Shown: positions 38,096-47,940 of the stretch, piece after piece | Layout of the letters: every line of letters starts with the position of its first letter | Position numbering within the stretch: position 1 is the stretch's first letter | Assembly: GCA_001414325.1 (NCBI GenBank) | Contig: LLKB01000005.1 | Span: 1,177,033-1,241,032 of the forward strand | Reading direction: 5' to 3' | DNA from: Butyribacter intestini | Lineage (GTDB): Bacteria > Bacillota > Clostridia > Lachnospirales > Lachnospiraceae | Length of the DNA stretch: 64,000 nt | Made by a program: the position numbers and the translations under genes | The notes under the pieces: model-generated | Database searches by the model: none | Seen by the model: only the letters and a program-made list of their open reading frames with translations | Told to the model about the DNA's origin: nothing

Positions 38096-39478
38096 ATGTA
38101 TCAAATAAATCTTAATAATCCATGCAAAGTATTTTTTATCGGAATCGGGGGTATAAGCATGAGCGGTTTCGCCCAGCTTCTTCATGAAAACGGCTTCAAT
38201 GTCTGTGGCTCAGATATGAAAGAAAGCAAGATAACAGATCATCTTGAGAGCTTAGGCATAAATATCATATATGGACAGAAAACCGAAAATATTACAGCAG
38301 ATATTGACTTTGTGGTTTACACTGCTGCAATTCATCCTGATAATCCTGAATTTGTCAGGGCAAAAGAGCTTGGTATTCCTATGATGGAAAGAGCTGAAAT
38401 GGTAGGTCAGGTCATGAAAAATTATCCAAATGCCATCGGCATTTCCGGTACTCACGGCAAAACTACTACCACTTCAATGCTGTCACAGATTTTTCTTGCG
38501 GCAAAAAAAGACCCTACTATATCAGTAGGCGGTATTCTTGATGCAATAGGCGGAAATATCCGCATCGGCCATTCAGAGAATTTCATCACTGAAGCCTGCG
38601 AGTACACAAACAGCTTTTTAAAATTCCATCCTACAGCAGGAATCATCTTAAATGTCGATGCAGACCATCTTGATTTCTTCAAAGACATTGACGACATAAG
38701 ACATTCATTCCGCAAATACGCAGAACTTATACCAGAAAACGGTGTCCTTGTTATAAATAAGGATATTGACAAATTAAACGAGATAACAGACGGACTCAAA
38801 TGCAAGGTCATCACTTTCGGTCTTGATGATGGTGCCGATTACTCTGCAGCAGACATCAGCTTTGATGAAAAAGGTCATGGCTGTTACACACTCATAAGAA
38901 ACGGTCAGAAAACAGATATGCAGATTAAGCTTAATGTAGTTGGCAGGCACAATATATCAAATTCACTTTCGGCAATAGCTTTATCAGAATATTATGGAAT
39001 AGACGAAGCTTCTATATTAAATGGTCTTTCTGATTTTGTCGGAACTGAACGCCGTTTTGAACTTAAAGGTACATTTAACGGTGTTACTGTCATTGATGAT
39101 TATGCACACCATCCGACAGAAATCGCAGCTACACTTGCTGCAGCACAGAAATATCCACACAAACACCTCTGGTGCGTTTTCCAGCCGCACACTTACAGCA
39201 GAACAAGAGCTCTTTTAAAAGAATTTGCACAGGCTCTTTCACTTGCAGAAAATATTGTTCTTGCTGATATTTATGCTGCCAGAGAACAGGATCCGGGCGA
39301 TATTTCATCAAAAACACTCCAGGCGGAGCTTGAAAAACTTGGCAAAAAAGCATACTATTTTCCAAGTTTTGATGAAATTGAAAAATTTTTACTTGAAAAT
39401 TGTATCAACGGTGATTTGTTGATAACTATGGGTGCCGGAAATGTAGTATCCATAGGCGAAGCACTCGTCAACAAATAA
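38096..39478 (+). CDS. murC: UDP-N-acetylmuramate--L-alanine ligase
   Basis: A 460-residue Mur ligase adding L-Ala to UDP-MurNAc in peptidoglycan synthesis. The N-terminal Rossmann domain has GIGGISMSGFAQLL; the ATP loop is GISGTHGKTTTTSM; the central domain has TEACEYTNSFL; the C-terminal domain has DDYAHHPTE and FQPHTYSR. A terminator follows. It heads a plus-strand run with primosome genes. Confidence 0.97.
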   Translation: MYQINLNNPCKVFFIGIGGISMSGFAQLLHENGFNVCGSDMKESKITDHLESLGINIIYGQKTENITADIDFVVYTAAIHPDNPEFVRAKELGIPMMERAEMVGQVMKNYPNAIGISGTHGKTTTTSMLSQIFLAAKKDPTISVGGILDAIGGNIRIGHSENFITEACEYTNSFLKFHPTAGIILNVDADHLDFFKDIDDIRHSFRKYAELIPENGVLVINKDIDKLNEITDGLKCKVITFGLDDGADYSAADISFDEKGHGCYTLIRNGQKTDMQIKLNVVGRHNISNSLSAIALSEYYGIDEASILNGLSDFVGTERRFELKGTFNGVTVIDDYAHHPTEIAATLAAAQKYPHKHLWCVFQPHTYSRTRALLKEFAQALSLAENIVLADIYAAREQDPGDISSKTLQAELEKLGKKAYYFPSFDEIEKFLLENCINGDLLITMGAGNVVSIGEALVNK

Positions 39479-39490
39479 GTTATCCACATT

Positions 39491-39540
39491 ATCCACAATA
39501 GATTGTTAATAATTCTTCACAATCCATTGTGGATATTTTT
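39491..39540 (+). terminator. Terminator after murC
   Basis: ATCCACAATAGATTG pairs with CAATCCATTGTGGAT (one mismatch), followed by ATTTTTATT. The loop is about 14 nt. Confidence 0.7.
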
Positions 39541-39727
39541 ATTCCCGGTATAATAGGTATTTCAGGCATTTTGTCCTATTATTAACATTTTCCACATTAT
39601 CCACATTTTATCAATCCACATAGCTGTTTTACATCAATGACTTGAAACATTTTTAAAACATGATAAAATACAATTCGGTGGACTATGTATATCATAAATT
39701 TTATACTACAAAGAAACGAGGTTTATC

Positions 39728-40873
39728 ATGGAAAATGTTTTCTCCTGTACGGGATATATAAAACCGAATACAGTGATAAGCAATGCTTTTATCGAGCATT
39801 TTATGCTTGATGCAAACGGCAGTTATGTAAAAGTTTATCTTTACCTGTCAAAATATATCCAGGCTGGAAAAACGGACATATCGGTTTCCGAGCTTGCTGA
39901 TAAAATGGACAGCACCGAAAGAGATATTATTCGTGCTTTACAGCATTGGGAAAAAAAAGGGCTTATCTGCATCACTGTTGATAATGAAGATAACTTAATT
40001 TCCATAGATATGTATAACCCTGATGATGTATATGAATCCATAAAGAAGGATACACAGACTGACGAAGTAATTGATGATATAGCAAGTACTGAACAGATGC
40101 CTTTTTCCGGCACTAAAGAAACAGAAAACAGATTTTTAAACAGCAAACCTGTTACTGTCTCTCCTAAACAATTAAAAGAACTTGCCTCAAATCAGGATTT
40201 TAAATGGGCATGTCAGGTTATCGAATCGTTTCTTGAAAGACCGTTCAAGCCAAATGAGATAGAACTTATATCATATCTTTATGGTACATTGCACTTTTCT
40301 TCCGACTTACTTCTTCATCTTTATGAATATTGTATCTCACTCGGAAAGAGTAATTCAAGCTACATACAGGCTGTTGCATTAGCCTGGCATGAGCGCGGTG
40401 TAAAAACACCTGAAGATGCAAAAAAAGAATCTACTGATTACAATACGGCACATACCGCCATATCAAAAGCGTTTGGACTTGGAAGACCTCTCGCAATGAT
40501 TGAAAAACAGTTTGTTGAAAAGTGGCAGAAAGACTGGAGCATTGACTTAAGCGTAATTCTTGAAGCGTGCAACCGCACAATGTTAAAAATCCAGAAAGCA
40601 GACTTCAAATATACAGATGGCATACTCGACAACTGGCATAAATCAGGTATAAAAACATTACTCGATGTTGAAAAAGCTGACGAAATATATGCCAAGAACA
40701 AAGCTGATAAAAAATCACAAAAGGATAACTCAAATTCAGGCAGCTACAGATATAACACAACAGGCAGCTCCGTTAATGGTTATGTAAAGAAAAACCAATT
40801 TAACACTTTCAGACAGAGAGATACATCTCACGCTGAGATAAGTGAACTCGAAAAAAAACTTTTAAACAGATAA
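39728..40873 (+). CDS. DnaD-family primosome/replication initiation protein
   Basis: A 381-residue DnaD-like protein. The N-terminal winged-helix part (about 20-100) has YLSKYIQAGKTDISVSELADKM; two DnaB_2/DnaD C-terminal repeats follow (about 155-235 and 245-325), each with a YxxxI/W-type helix. The tail is low complexity (Ser/Asn). In Bacillus DnaD and DnaB help load the replicative helicase. The next gene is a DnaC-like loader, which supports the same role. Confidence 0.85.
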   Translation: MENVFSCTGYIKPNTVISNAFIEHFMLDANGSYVKVYLYLSKYIQAGKTDISVSELADKMDSTERDIIRALQHWEKKGLICITVDNEDNLISIDMYNPDDVYESIKKDTQTDEVIDDIASTEQMPFSGTKETENRFLNSKPVTVSPKQLKELASNQDFKWACQVIESFLERPFKPNEIELISYLYGTLHFSSDLLLHLYEYCISLGKSNSSYIQAVALAWHERGVKTPEDAKKESTDYNTAHTAISKAFGLGRPLAMIEKQFVEKWQKDWSIDLSVILEACNRTMLKIQKADFKYTDGILDNWHKSGIKTLLDVEKADEIYAKNKADKKSQKDNSNSGSYRYNTTGSSVNGYVKKNQFNTFRQRDTSHAEISELEKKLLNR

Positions 40874-41094
40874 TAAAGATTTGCACGCTGAACCAGCAAC
40901 AGCAAAACTTTCCATCTATGTGCTCCCGGAATTTTCTGAACGAAGAATTTCGAGATGGATTTTTGATACACAATGACATTTTCACAATGCGTACACAGTG
41001 TACGAAAAATGAAAACAGTATATCGTAAATCCAGCCAAAACAACTCGTTTTAAGAAGATACCTAGAGTACATATCTTTATAATGGAGGAAATTT

Positions 41095-42087
41095 ATGGGA
41101 TTATCAAACACTCAATATCGTGATATCATGTATAAGTATGACCAGTTGAGATTAAAAAACAAACGCATTGTTGCAGCAAGATATGAAAAGCTTTTTAACA
41201 AAATTCCAAAACTTAAGGAAATTCAAAATGAAATCATCAATCTTTCCACAAATCAGGCACGCATGGAACTTCTTAGTCCCGATGAAAAACTTGATGAACA
41301 GACATACCGTGAAAAAAAATCACAGCTTGTCAGCAAAAAGATTGAACTTCTTACAAAAAACGGTTATCCGGCTGATTATCTTTCGCCTATCTATTCATGT
41401 AAAGACTGTATGGACACAGGATACATTGATAATAAACCATGCCACTGTCTTAAACAATATGAGATAAATTCTTTATATGCCAATTCAAATTTATCTGATA
41501 TACTTGAAAAAGAGAATTTTAATACTTTTAACCCGGATTTTTATGATAATAGTCATATTATAGAAAATTTATCATTAACAGCGCGTGAAAATATTCTCAG
41601 AGTCAGAGATGTTTGTCTTGACTTTGTTAAACATTTTGACACGGCATATGATAACCTCATCTTTTATGGTGAAACCGGTGTTGGAAAAACTTTTCTTACA
41701 CACTGCATAGCAAAAGAGCTTTTAGACACTTCGCATACCGTTGTGTACTTGACTTCTTTGCAGCTTTTTGATATTTTAGAAAAAAATAAGTTCTATAAGA
41801 CTGATGAGTATATTAACAACGAACAAGTCTCATACATTCTAAACTGTGAACTGCTTATCATTGATGATCTGGGCACAGAACTGGCAAACAGTTTTACAAC
41901 TTCCCAGTTGTATTATTTTATAGAAGAAAGACACATGAAACAAAAATCAACAATTATATCAACAAATCTCTCATTTCAGGAATTGAGAGAACGATACAGT
42001 GAGCGTATTTTTTCAAGATTTACCGGATATTATAATTTTTATATGATAGCCGGTGACGATATACGCATTAAGATTGCTATCTCTTAA
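41095..42087 (+). CDS. DnaC/DnaI-like helicase loader ATPase
   Basis: A 330-residue AAA+ loader. The N-terminal helicase-binding region (1-110) ends in a zinc-like Cys cluster, CKDCMDTGYIDNKPCHC. The AAA+ domain has Walker A GETGVGKTF, Walker B LLIIDDLGTE and sensor ISTNLS, with an Arg finger region SERIFSRFTG. It likely loads DnaB/DnaC helicase at forks together with the DnaD-like neighbour. GGAGG precedes the ATG. The 220-bp gap upstream holds only a short GTACACAGTGTAC palindrome. Confidence 0.9.
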   Translation: MGLSNTQYRDIMYKYDQLRLKNKRIVAARYEKLFNKIPKLKEIQNEIINLSTNQARMELLSPDEKLDEQTYREKKSQLVSKKIELLTKNGYPADYLSPIYSCKDCMDTGYIDNKPCHCLKQYEINSLYANSNLSDILEKENFNTFNPDFYDNSHIIENLSLTARENILRVRDVCLDFVKHFDTAYDNLIFYGETGVGKTFLTHCIAKELLDTSHTVVYLTSLQLFDILEKNKFYKTDEYINNEQVSYILNCELLIIDDLGTELANSFTTSQLYYFIEERHMKQKSTIISTNLSFQELRERYSERIFSRFTGYYNFYMIAGDDIRIKIAIS

Positions 42088-42143
42088 CCTGGGAAAATTA
42101 TTTATTTTCCTTTATCCAAATACATTATGGAGGACAAACTATT

Positions 42144-43316
42144 ATGAAACGACATGACAAATTAGCTGAAACAATCCCTTATGGTACTCTCGGTATTCTT
42201 GCACTTGAGAGCAGCAGGGACATGGGAAAAAGAGTCAATGACTATATTGTTGACTGGAGAAATGACAGAGCACAAAATCATGCTACTGCGGCTTCTTTTG
42301 CAGGCTACAACAGAGACTCATTCATCATTGATTCAGCGTGCCCAAGATTTGGTTCCGGCGAAGCAAAAGGTATTATCAGAGAATCAGTCAGAGGTCAGGA
42401 TCTTTATATCTTAGTAGATGTATGTAACTACAATCTGACTTATACTGTATGTGGTCAGACAAATCATATGTCTCCTGATGACCATTATCAGGATCTTAAG
42501 CGTATTATTGCCGCTGTCGGTGGCAAAGCAAGACGAATCACTGTTATTATGCCTTTCTTATATGAGAGCCGCCAGCACAGAAGAAGTGCACGCGAATCAC
42601 TCGATTGTGCCCTTGCACTTCAGGAACTTACACAGATGGGTGTTGAGAGTATTATCACTTTTGATGCACATGACCCTCGTGTTCAGAATGCCATTCCTTT
42701 AAAGAGTTTTGAAACGGTTCAGCCGACATACCAGTTTATAAAAGCTCTCCTTAAAAATGTCGATGACCTCAAGATTGATACTGACCACCTTATGGTTATC
42801 AGTCCTGACGAAGGTGCTATGGGACGCGCCGTTTATTATGCAAATGTCCTCGGTATTGATGTAGGAATGTTCTATAAACGCCGTGATTACAGTAAAATTG
42901 TCGATGGAAGAAATCCTATCATAGCACATGAATTTTTAGGTTCAGACCTCAAAGGAAAAGATGTTATTATTATTGATGATATGATTTCTTCAGGCGAAAG
43001 TATGATAGATGTTGCCACAGAGTTAAAGAGAAGAAAAGCTAACCGTATATTTGTAGCTGCTACATTTGGTCTTTTCACAAACGGAATGGAAAAATTTGAT
43101 GAAGCTCACGAAAAAGGACTTATCGACAAAGTTCTTACTACAAATCTTGTATATCAGCCTGAAGAAGTTCTAAAAAGAGATTACTATATCAATGTTGATA
43201 TGAGCAAATATGTTGCTCTTCTTATTGACACACTCAATCATGACCAGTCAATAAGTGATCTGTTAAACCCTACTGAAAGAATACAGGCTGTTCTTAAGAA
43301 ATACGGACAGATTTAA
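42144..43316 (+). CDS. prs: Ribose-phosphate pyrophosphokinase
   Basis: A 390-residue PRPP synthase, longer than the ~315-residue classic form; this long type is common in Clostridia. It contains the tandem phosphoribosyltransferase folds, SRQHRRSARESLDCALALQ, a metal-binding FDAHDPRVQNA and the PRPP loop VIIIDDMISSGESM. It makes PRPP for nucleotide, His and Trp synthesis. GGAGG lies upstream and a terminator follows. Confidence 0.93.
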   Translation: MKRHDKLAETIPYGTLGILALESSRDMGKRVNDYIVDWRNDRAQNHATAASFAGYNRDSFIIDSACPRFGSGEAKGIIRESVRGQDLYILVDVCNYNLTYTVCGQTNHMSPDDHYQDLKRIIAAVGGKARRITVIMPFLYESRQHRRSARESLDCALALQELTQMGVESIITFDAHDPRVQNAIPLKSFETVQPTYQFIKALLKNVDDLKIDTDHLMVISPDEGAMGRAVYYANVLGIDVGMFYKRRDYSKIVDGRNPIIAHEFLGSDLKGKDVIIIDDMISSGESMIDVATELKRRKANRIFVAATFGLFTNGMEKFDEAHEKGLIDKVLTTNLVYQPEEVLKRDYYINVDMSKYVALLIDTLNHDQSISDLLNPTERIQAVLKKYGQI

Positions 43317-43407
43317 TCATATTTATATATTTTAAATTTTTAATATACAATACTTATACAAGTACAAATAAATTATTTTATTACTTTAAAATAATACTTT
43401 TTAAAAG

Positions 43408-43446
43408 CACCGACAAAAAACATACCTTCTGTCGGTGTTTTTTTAG
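43408..43446 (+). terminator. Terminator after prs
   Basis: CACCGACA (43408-43415) and TGTCGGTG (43430-43437) form the stem, followed by TTTTTTTT. Typical intrinsic terminator. Confidence 0.85.
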
Positions 43447-43539
43447 ATTTTGTTTAGATTTAAGGGCTTATTTTCACAATCACTTCATAAATGAAACACA
43501 AAACAAACACAATTAACATATATAATGTACTTATAAACA

Positions 43540-43800
43540 TAAATGAAGCGGGTGAGTAAAACAAAAGTAGGAATTTAAACATACAGTGATTCTTATTTTT
43601 GTCACCTGTTTCGACAACAACTAAATTAGCTTATTGACTTATGTTTGAGATAGATTCTTTTTCATTTTTTTCATTTGGGTCTGTGATAGCTCCCTCTATC
43701 GCAGACCAACTCCTTTTTGTACCGTACTTAATCAACAATTAAGTACACATTTTTTACATTATTTTTTGAACTATCAGCAAAGACTGATAGTTCAATCCTC
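43540..43800 (+). ncRNA. Candidate structured RNA region with several hairpins
   Basis: Between the prs terminator and the chemoreceptor terminator no protein gene fits. Stems visible on the plus strand are GGGTGA...TCACC (43552-43607), GGTCTGTGATAG/CTATCGCAGACC (43678-43706, followed by CTCCTTTTT), GTACTTAAT/ATTAAGTAC (43724-43745, followed by T-rich sequence) and GAACTATCAG/CTGATAGTTC (43768-43795). An AT-rich promoter-like TATAAT lies near 43522. This could be a small RNA; no known family recognised. Confidence 0.3.
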
Positions 43801-43813
43801 TTTTTTCTTTAAA

Positions 43814-43855
43814 GATAGTAAAAGCCTTATCACTAATGATAAGGCTTTTACTATC
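43814..43855 (-). terminator. Terminator-like hairpin after the chemoreceptor gene
   Basis: GATAGTAAAAGCCTTATCA and its perfect 19-bp inverse lie directly after the chemoreceptor stop codon. The T-run after the stem is short. Confidence 0.65.
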
Positions 43856-45580
43856 TTATATTTGCTTTTTTCTGAATTTTTCAACCGACTGCATCATTTC
43901 ATTAGCGGCTGTATTGACATTCACGGACATACTACTGACATTCTTCACAACTTTAAGGACTTCCTCACCGGCTTCCATTGTCTCTTTTACATTTTCCATA
44001 TTCTTGTTTGCTGCCGCATTAAGTCCGTTAATATCCTCAGCTATATATGTAGTCTCGCCTTCCAGTCTCTCCGTGGCTTCCCTAATATTTGCAACACCTT
44101 TTGCTACAAGGTTTATGCGGTCTTTTACCTTTTCAAATATCTTTCTGGTATTGTTCATATCATCCGACTGTCTGTTTATCGCATCCTGAACCATTTCCAT
44201 AGTCTCTACTGTTCTCTCAGAATTTTTTCCGAGATCCATTATCATTTTTTCTATGTCGGCTGATGCCGCATTACTCTGTTCCGCAAGTTTACTTATCTCA
44301 ACAGCTACAACAGCAAAACCTTTTCCACTCTCCCCGGCTCTCGCCGCTTCTATGGACGCATTTAAACTCAAAAGATTTGTCTCCTCTGCAATGGACGCTA
44401 TAAGATTTACCGCTTCTTTTATCTTATCAACAGAAATATCCGTCTCGCTCGTCTGCTTTCTTATCCTCTCTATCGCATCAAGAACTTCTTCGTTTGAATT
44501 GTAAAGATTTTTAAGACTGTTATCGACCTCTCTGCCCGTTCCAAGCATATCATCCGCTGCATCTGAAAGTCCGTCTGCCTCGTCCCCGGTCTGTTTGAGC
44601 ATCATGTTGATATTATTGACATTGTCATCAACACTTGCAGTCACTTCTGCCTGATTTTTGGCACTTTCAAGCACACTCTTAAGATTTTCACTTATCGAAT
44701 CCATAGCGTCACTTGCCTGCCCTGCGATATTACTCATATCCTGAGATGCAACATCAAGACTAAGTGTATTATCCGATATTGCACCTATCATATTGCCAAG
44801 ACTTTCACGAAGGCTTTTCGTACCGGCTGAAAGTTTACCTACTTCATCTTTTCTGCCGAGATTTTTCCGGTTTATACTTACATTTAAATTTCCCGATGCC
44901 ATATTTTGTACGACAAGTACACTATCCTCTATCGCCGATGCAATTTCCTTTGATGCAAGTACGCTGACAAGTATCGTTAAAATAAGCACGATACCTAATA
45001 TCAAAAACAACAGTCCGCTAACGAGATTTATCGTCTTATCAACTTCCCTTACCGGCATACCGGCAAATATCATTCCGATTATGTCGTCACTGTTATTTTG
45101 CTTTACTGGGATGTAATAGCCATAATACATAGTCCCCTCTACGCTGACACGACTTGTAAATACATCCTTTCCTCCCTCAAGAACATTTTTCTTTAGATAA
45201 TCTCCTGCCTTAGAACCAAGAATGTAATCACCCTTTTTATCTTTTAGGGAAGTTACAAGCCTTTTATCCCCATAAAAAAATGTGAGACTGCTTCCAGTTT
45301 TCTCGCTCATTTCCGTAACCAGCTTTTGGGAAAGTGATACATTGTATGTACCTTTCCATATCTCACCGTCATCATTTTTGAAATACTCACCTGAATTTTG
45401 ATTATAAGCGGCACTCAAAGCCTCCGCCGTCGCCTTAAGTTCATTTTTTGTCTTGTCAAGTAAAGTATTTTTTATAACCGTATTATTAATCACCATCACG
45501 GCTATACATACTACAAGAATTGGCAAAAGTGCCACAAATAAAATCTTATATTTTAATTTCCAGTTTTCAAATCTCCTCAT
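43856..45580 (-). CDS. Methyl-accepting chemotaxis protein
   Basis: A 574-residue chemoreceptor. TM1 about 12-34; a periplasm-equivalent Cache-type sensor domain about 38-185 ([28 protein letters not shown]); TM2 about 190-212; HAMP about 213-265; cytoplasmic coiled-coil signalling domain to the end, with the conserved tip [19 protein letters not shown]. It sends a ligand signal to CheA/CheW (not in the window). It lies 17 bp after the BMP-family lipoprotein gene on the same strand, so the two are probably co-transcribed, with the lipoprotein a possible ligand carrier. Confidence 0.93.
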   Translation of the reverse strand: MRRFENWKLKYKILFVALLPILVVCIAVMVINNTVIKNTLLDKTKNELKATAEALSAAYNQNSGEYFKNDDGEIWKGTYNVSLSQKLVTEMSEKTGSSLTFFYGDKRLVTSLKDKKGDYILGSKAGDYLKKNVLEGGKDVFTSRVSVEGTMYYGYYIPVKQNNSDDIIGMIFAGMPVREVDKTINLVSGLLFLILGIVLILTILVSVLASKEIASAIEDSVLVVQNMASGNLNVSINRKNLGRKDEVGKLSAGTKSLRESLGNMIGAISDNTLSLDVASQDMSNIAGQASDAMDSISENLKSVLESAKNQAEVTASVDDNVNNINMMLKQTGDEADGLSDAADDMLGTGREVDNSLKNLYNSNEEVLDAIERIRKQTSETDISVDKIKEAVNLIASIAEETNLLSLNASIEAARAGESGKGFAVVAVEISKLAEQSNAASADIEKMIMDLGKNSERTVETMEMVQDAINRQSDDMNNTRKIFEKVKDRINLVAKGVANIREATERLEGETTYIAEDINGLNAAANKNMENVKETMEAGEEVLKVVKNVSSMSVNVNTAANEMMQSVEKFRKKQI

Positions 45581-45597
45581 AACGGCATACCCCCTGT

Positions 45598-46815
45598 CTA
45601 TTTCCAGTTTATCAGCGATACATTGTGATAATACCAGTTTATCTTTCCTGTTATAGTGGCATCATCAAGTGTCTTTCCCTCTTTTCCTACAGTCTTTCCC
45701 GTGTTTGTCTTTAACACTCCGTCAAACACTCCAAACTTTCCTGAAATGATATTTTCCTTTGCTTCTTTTATCTTATCCGCTGTGTCGCTTTCACAAAGCG
45801 ATGACAATTCTGTAAGACTTACAAGGTTCTCTTTCATTCCACCATAATAATTTTTGCCATCATATGAAGCATTGATGATACTGCTTATATATGATGTGTA
45901 ATAAGCACTCCAGTTCCAGATAACAGATGTGAGCGTTGCTTTTGGTGTCTCCTTACTCATATCTGAATTGTAACCTATCGACCATGTACCATTGTCCTGT
46001 GAAGCTTCCTGTGGTGCTGTCGTATCACAATGCTGTGCCAGCACATCACACCCCGCTGCTATAAGTGCATCTGATGCTTTTTTTTCATCATCCGGTGCGT
46101 ACCATGAATTTGTCACGGCAACTTTTACCTTTGCAGCCTTGTTTACCGACTCAACACCTATCGCAAATGCGTCAACACCTCCGGTACACTCACTGTTATC
46201 CGTACCCATAGCAGAAACATAACCTATCTTATTTGTCTTTGTCTTAAGCCCTGCAACTATACCTGATAAATATCTCGTCTGATAAATTCTGCCGAAATAG
46301 TTCGTAAAGTTTTTGCCATTGCTCAGATACCCAGTTGCATTTGCAAAATATATGTCAGGATATTTCTCCGCAAATTCTTCAGTCTGGTTCATATATCCCC
46401 AGCTTGTCGTAAAGATTACATTACATTTCTTATCAACACAATCCTGCAAGGCTGCTTTTATAGCTTTCTCATCACTATCACTTACACTTTCTTTTCTTAC
46501 TATCTGATTATCCGACAGACCGATATTGTTCGCCATACCCTGAATACCTATCTCATGTGCATATGTATAACCTGAAGTCTCCGATGCACTTCCTATATAA
46601 AGAACACCTATCTTCAGCTCATCTTTAGAAATAGTCTTCATTCCGGCTTTGTTCGTATCGGCAGCTTTTTTCGCCGTATCTGAGTTCTGTGATACCTCCG
46701 TCTTTTCGCCGGTATCATTAGTGACCATGTCGACGACTTTCCCTCCTCTTCCACAGGATGTCAAAGAAAACACCATACAGAATGTCATTAAAAGTGATAA
46801 TATTTTTCTTTTCAT
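45598..46815 (-). CDS. BMP-family substrate-binding lipoprotein
   Basis: A 405-residue lipoprotein. The signal peptide ends in a lipobox LTSC (Cys22). After a Thr/Ser/Lys-rich linker (~30-65) comes a BMP/Med-type periplasmic-binding fold with [41 protein letters not shown] and [17 protein letters not shown]. Family members bind nucleosides or similar purines for ABC importers; no permease or ATPase is adjacent here. Its partner is instead a chemoreceptor gene, suggesting a sensing role. Confidence 0.88.
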   Translation of the reverse strand: MKRKILSLLMTFCMVFSLTSCGRGGKVVDMVTNDTGEKTEVSQNSDTAKKAADTNKAGMKTISKDELKIGVLYIGSASETSGYTYAHEIGIQGMANNIGLSDNQIVRKESVSDSDEKAIKAALQDCVDKKCNVIFTTSWGYMNQTEEFAEKYPDIYFANATGYLSNGKNFTNYFGRIYQTRYLSGIVAGLKTKTNKIGYVSAMGTDNSECTGGVDAFAIGVESVNKAAKVKVAVTNSWYAPDDEKKASDALIAAGCDVLAQHCDTTAPQEASQDNGTWSIGYNSDMSKETPKATLTSVIWNWSAYYTSYISSIINASYDGKNYYGGMKENLVSLTELSSLCESDTADKIKEAKENIISGKFGVFDGVLKTNTGKTVGKEGKTLDDATITGKINWYYHNVSLINWK

Positions 46816-47287
46816 ACATACTCCTCATTTCTGCACACATTTTTAGTGATTCTGCCCGCACATAAAGTATGAACACCAATAAATAAAATTTGTGCCAGGT
46901 GTGCTCAGACACAAAACTATTCATCATTTTTATTATTCTATGATGTTGTGGTCAAAAGGTATTTTGAACACAACATTATAATCACGGCATATAACCGCTT
47001 ATTTTTATACATAAACAAGTATTTTTTGTACATATTTTATCATAATACGACATAAAAACAAATAAAATAATCAAATTTTTTTTAATTTTTCTTTTAGTTG
47101 TCGAAAAACGACGATAATTTCGCGAGTAATCAGACTCTTTCAATTTCCTTTGCGGTATATTAGGACATTATCATAAATGAATCATAAGCCAATAAATTTT
47201 ACAAAAATATATTTGCCCTATTGATATCAATGTGCTATTCTTATAAGTAATTTATGAGCAGCTTTTTAAAAAGGAGGTGGAGCAGAT
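46816..47287. other. 472-bp divergent intergenic region
   Basis: AT-rich, divergent between the BMP lipoprotein gene and the small secreted protein gene. Promoter-like boxes (TATAAG near 47240) are plausible. A short palindrome GTCGAAAAACGAC lies near 47100. No gene or clear RNA structure seen. Confidence 0.4.
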
Positions 47288-47704
47288 ATGCGTTTCAATA
47301 AAAAACAATGCAGATATACAAGTTTACTTGTTACATTGTGTATAATTCTTTCCTGCCTTGTTTCTTACACATCAACCATATCCACACCTTTTATTGATCA
47401 GGCTGCATCTGTTCATTCTGAAGAGGCAATATATAATTTATCCATAACATCTTCCGGCGAAGATATATGTACTCCAGAGATGCTTGGCAGACAGGAGCTT
47501 ATATCCCGTCCTGAGATTTCTCATAAAATACGAACTTTTTCAAACACCTACAAGTCGCTGCTGTATTTGGCAAACATATCTGATACGATACATATCCCTC
47601 TGTATCAAGGTCTTTCTGAATATATTTCAGTCGCTTGTGAGCCGAGGTCAACAGCCTTTATCATCGATTATATACATATGAAGGATGGAAAAAAGAAAAT
47701 TTAA
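47288..47704 (+). CDS. Small secreted or membrane-anchored hypothetical protein
   Basis: A 138-residue protein with an N-terminal signal peptide or anchor (residues 10-33, LLVTLCIILSCLVSY) and a hydrophilic domain with no motif I recognise. AAAGGAGG precedes the ATG. It is followed by another very small membrane protein and pyk, all on the plus strand. Function unknown. Confidence 0.6.
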   Translation: MRFNKKQCRYTSLLVTLCIILSCLVSYTSTISTPFIDQAASVHSEEAIYNLSITSSGEDICTPEMLGRQELISRPEISHKIRTFSNTYKSLLYLANISDTIHIPLYQGLSEYISVACEPRSTAFIIDYIHMKDGKKKI

Positions 47705-47771
47705 CATAGCTTTTTATCATATGTACGGTTAAAAAAATCACTGTACCAACATATATCAGGAGGGAAAAGTT

Positions 47772-47912
47772 ATGTTACGAATCATTTTGATTATTATCGG
47801 TATATTATTCATTGTTGGTCTTACCGCATTTGGATTGTGGTTTTCGGGCAGCGATGTTGATGCTACCGGCGAACATGGCGATGATATGATAAATAAAAGC
47901 ACTGAAAAGTAA
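47772..47912 (+). CDS. 46-residue single-pass membrane peptide
   Basis: MLRIILIIIGILFIVGLTAF forms one transmembrane helix, followed by a hydrophilic acidic tail (SGSDVDATGEHGDDMINKSTEK). AGGAGGG lies 8 bases upstream, so translation looks real even though the gene is too short for ordinary ORF tables. It sits 28 bp before pyk. Function unknown. Confidence 0.65.
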   Translation: MLRIILIIIGILFIVGLTAFGLWFSGSDVDATGEHGDDMINKSTEK

Positions 47913-47940
47913 ATCGTCTAATCGAAAGGAGCTACTCATC

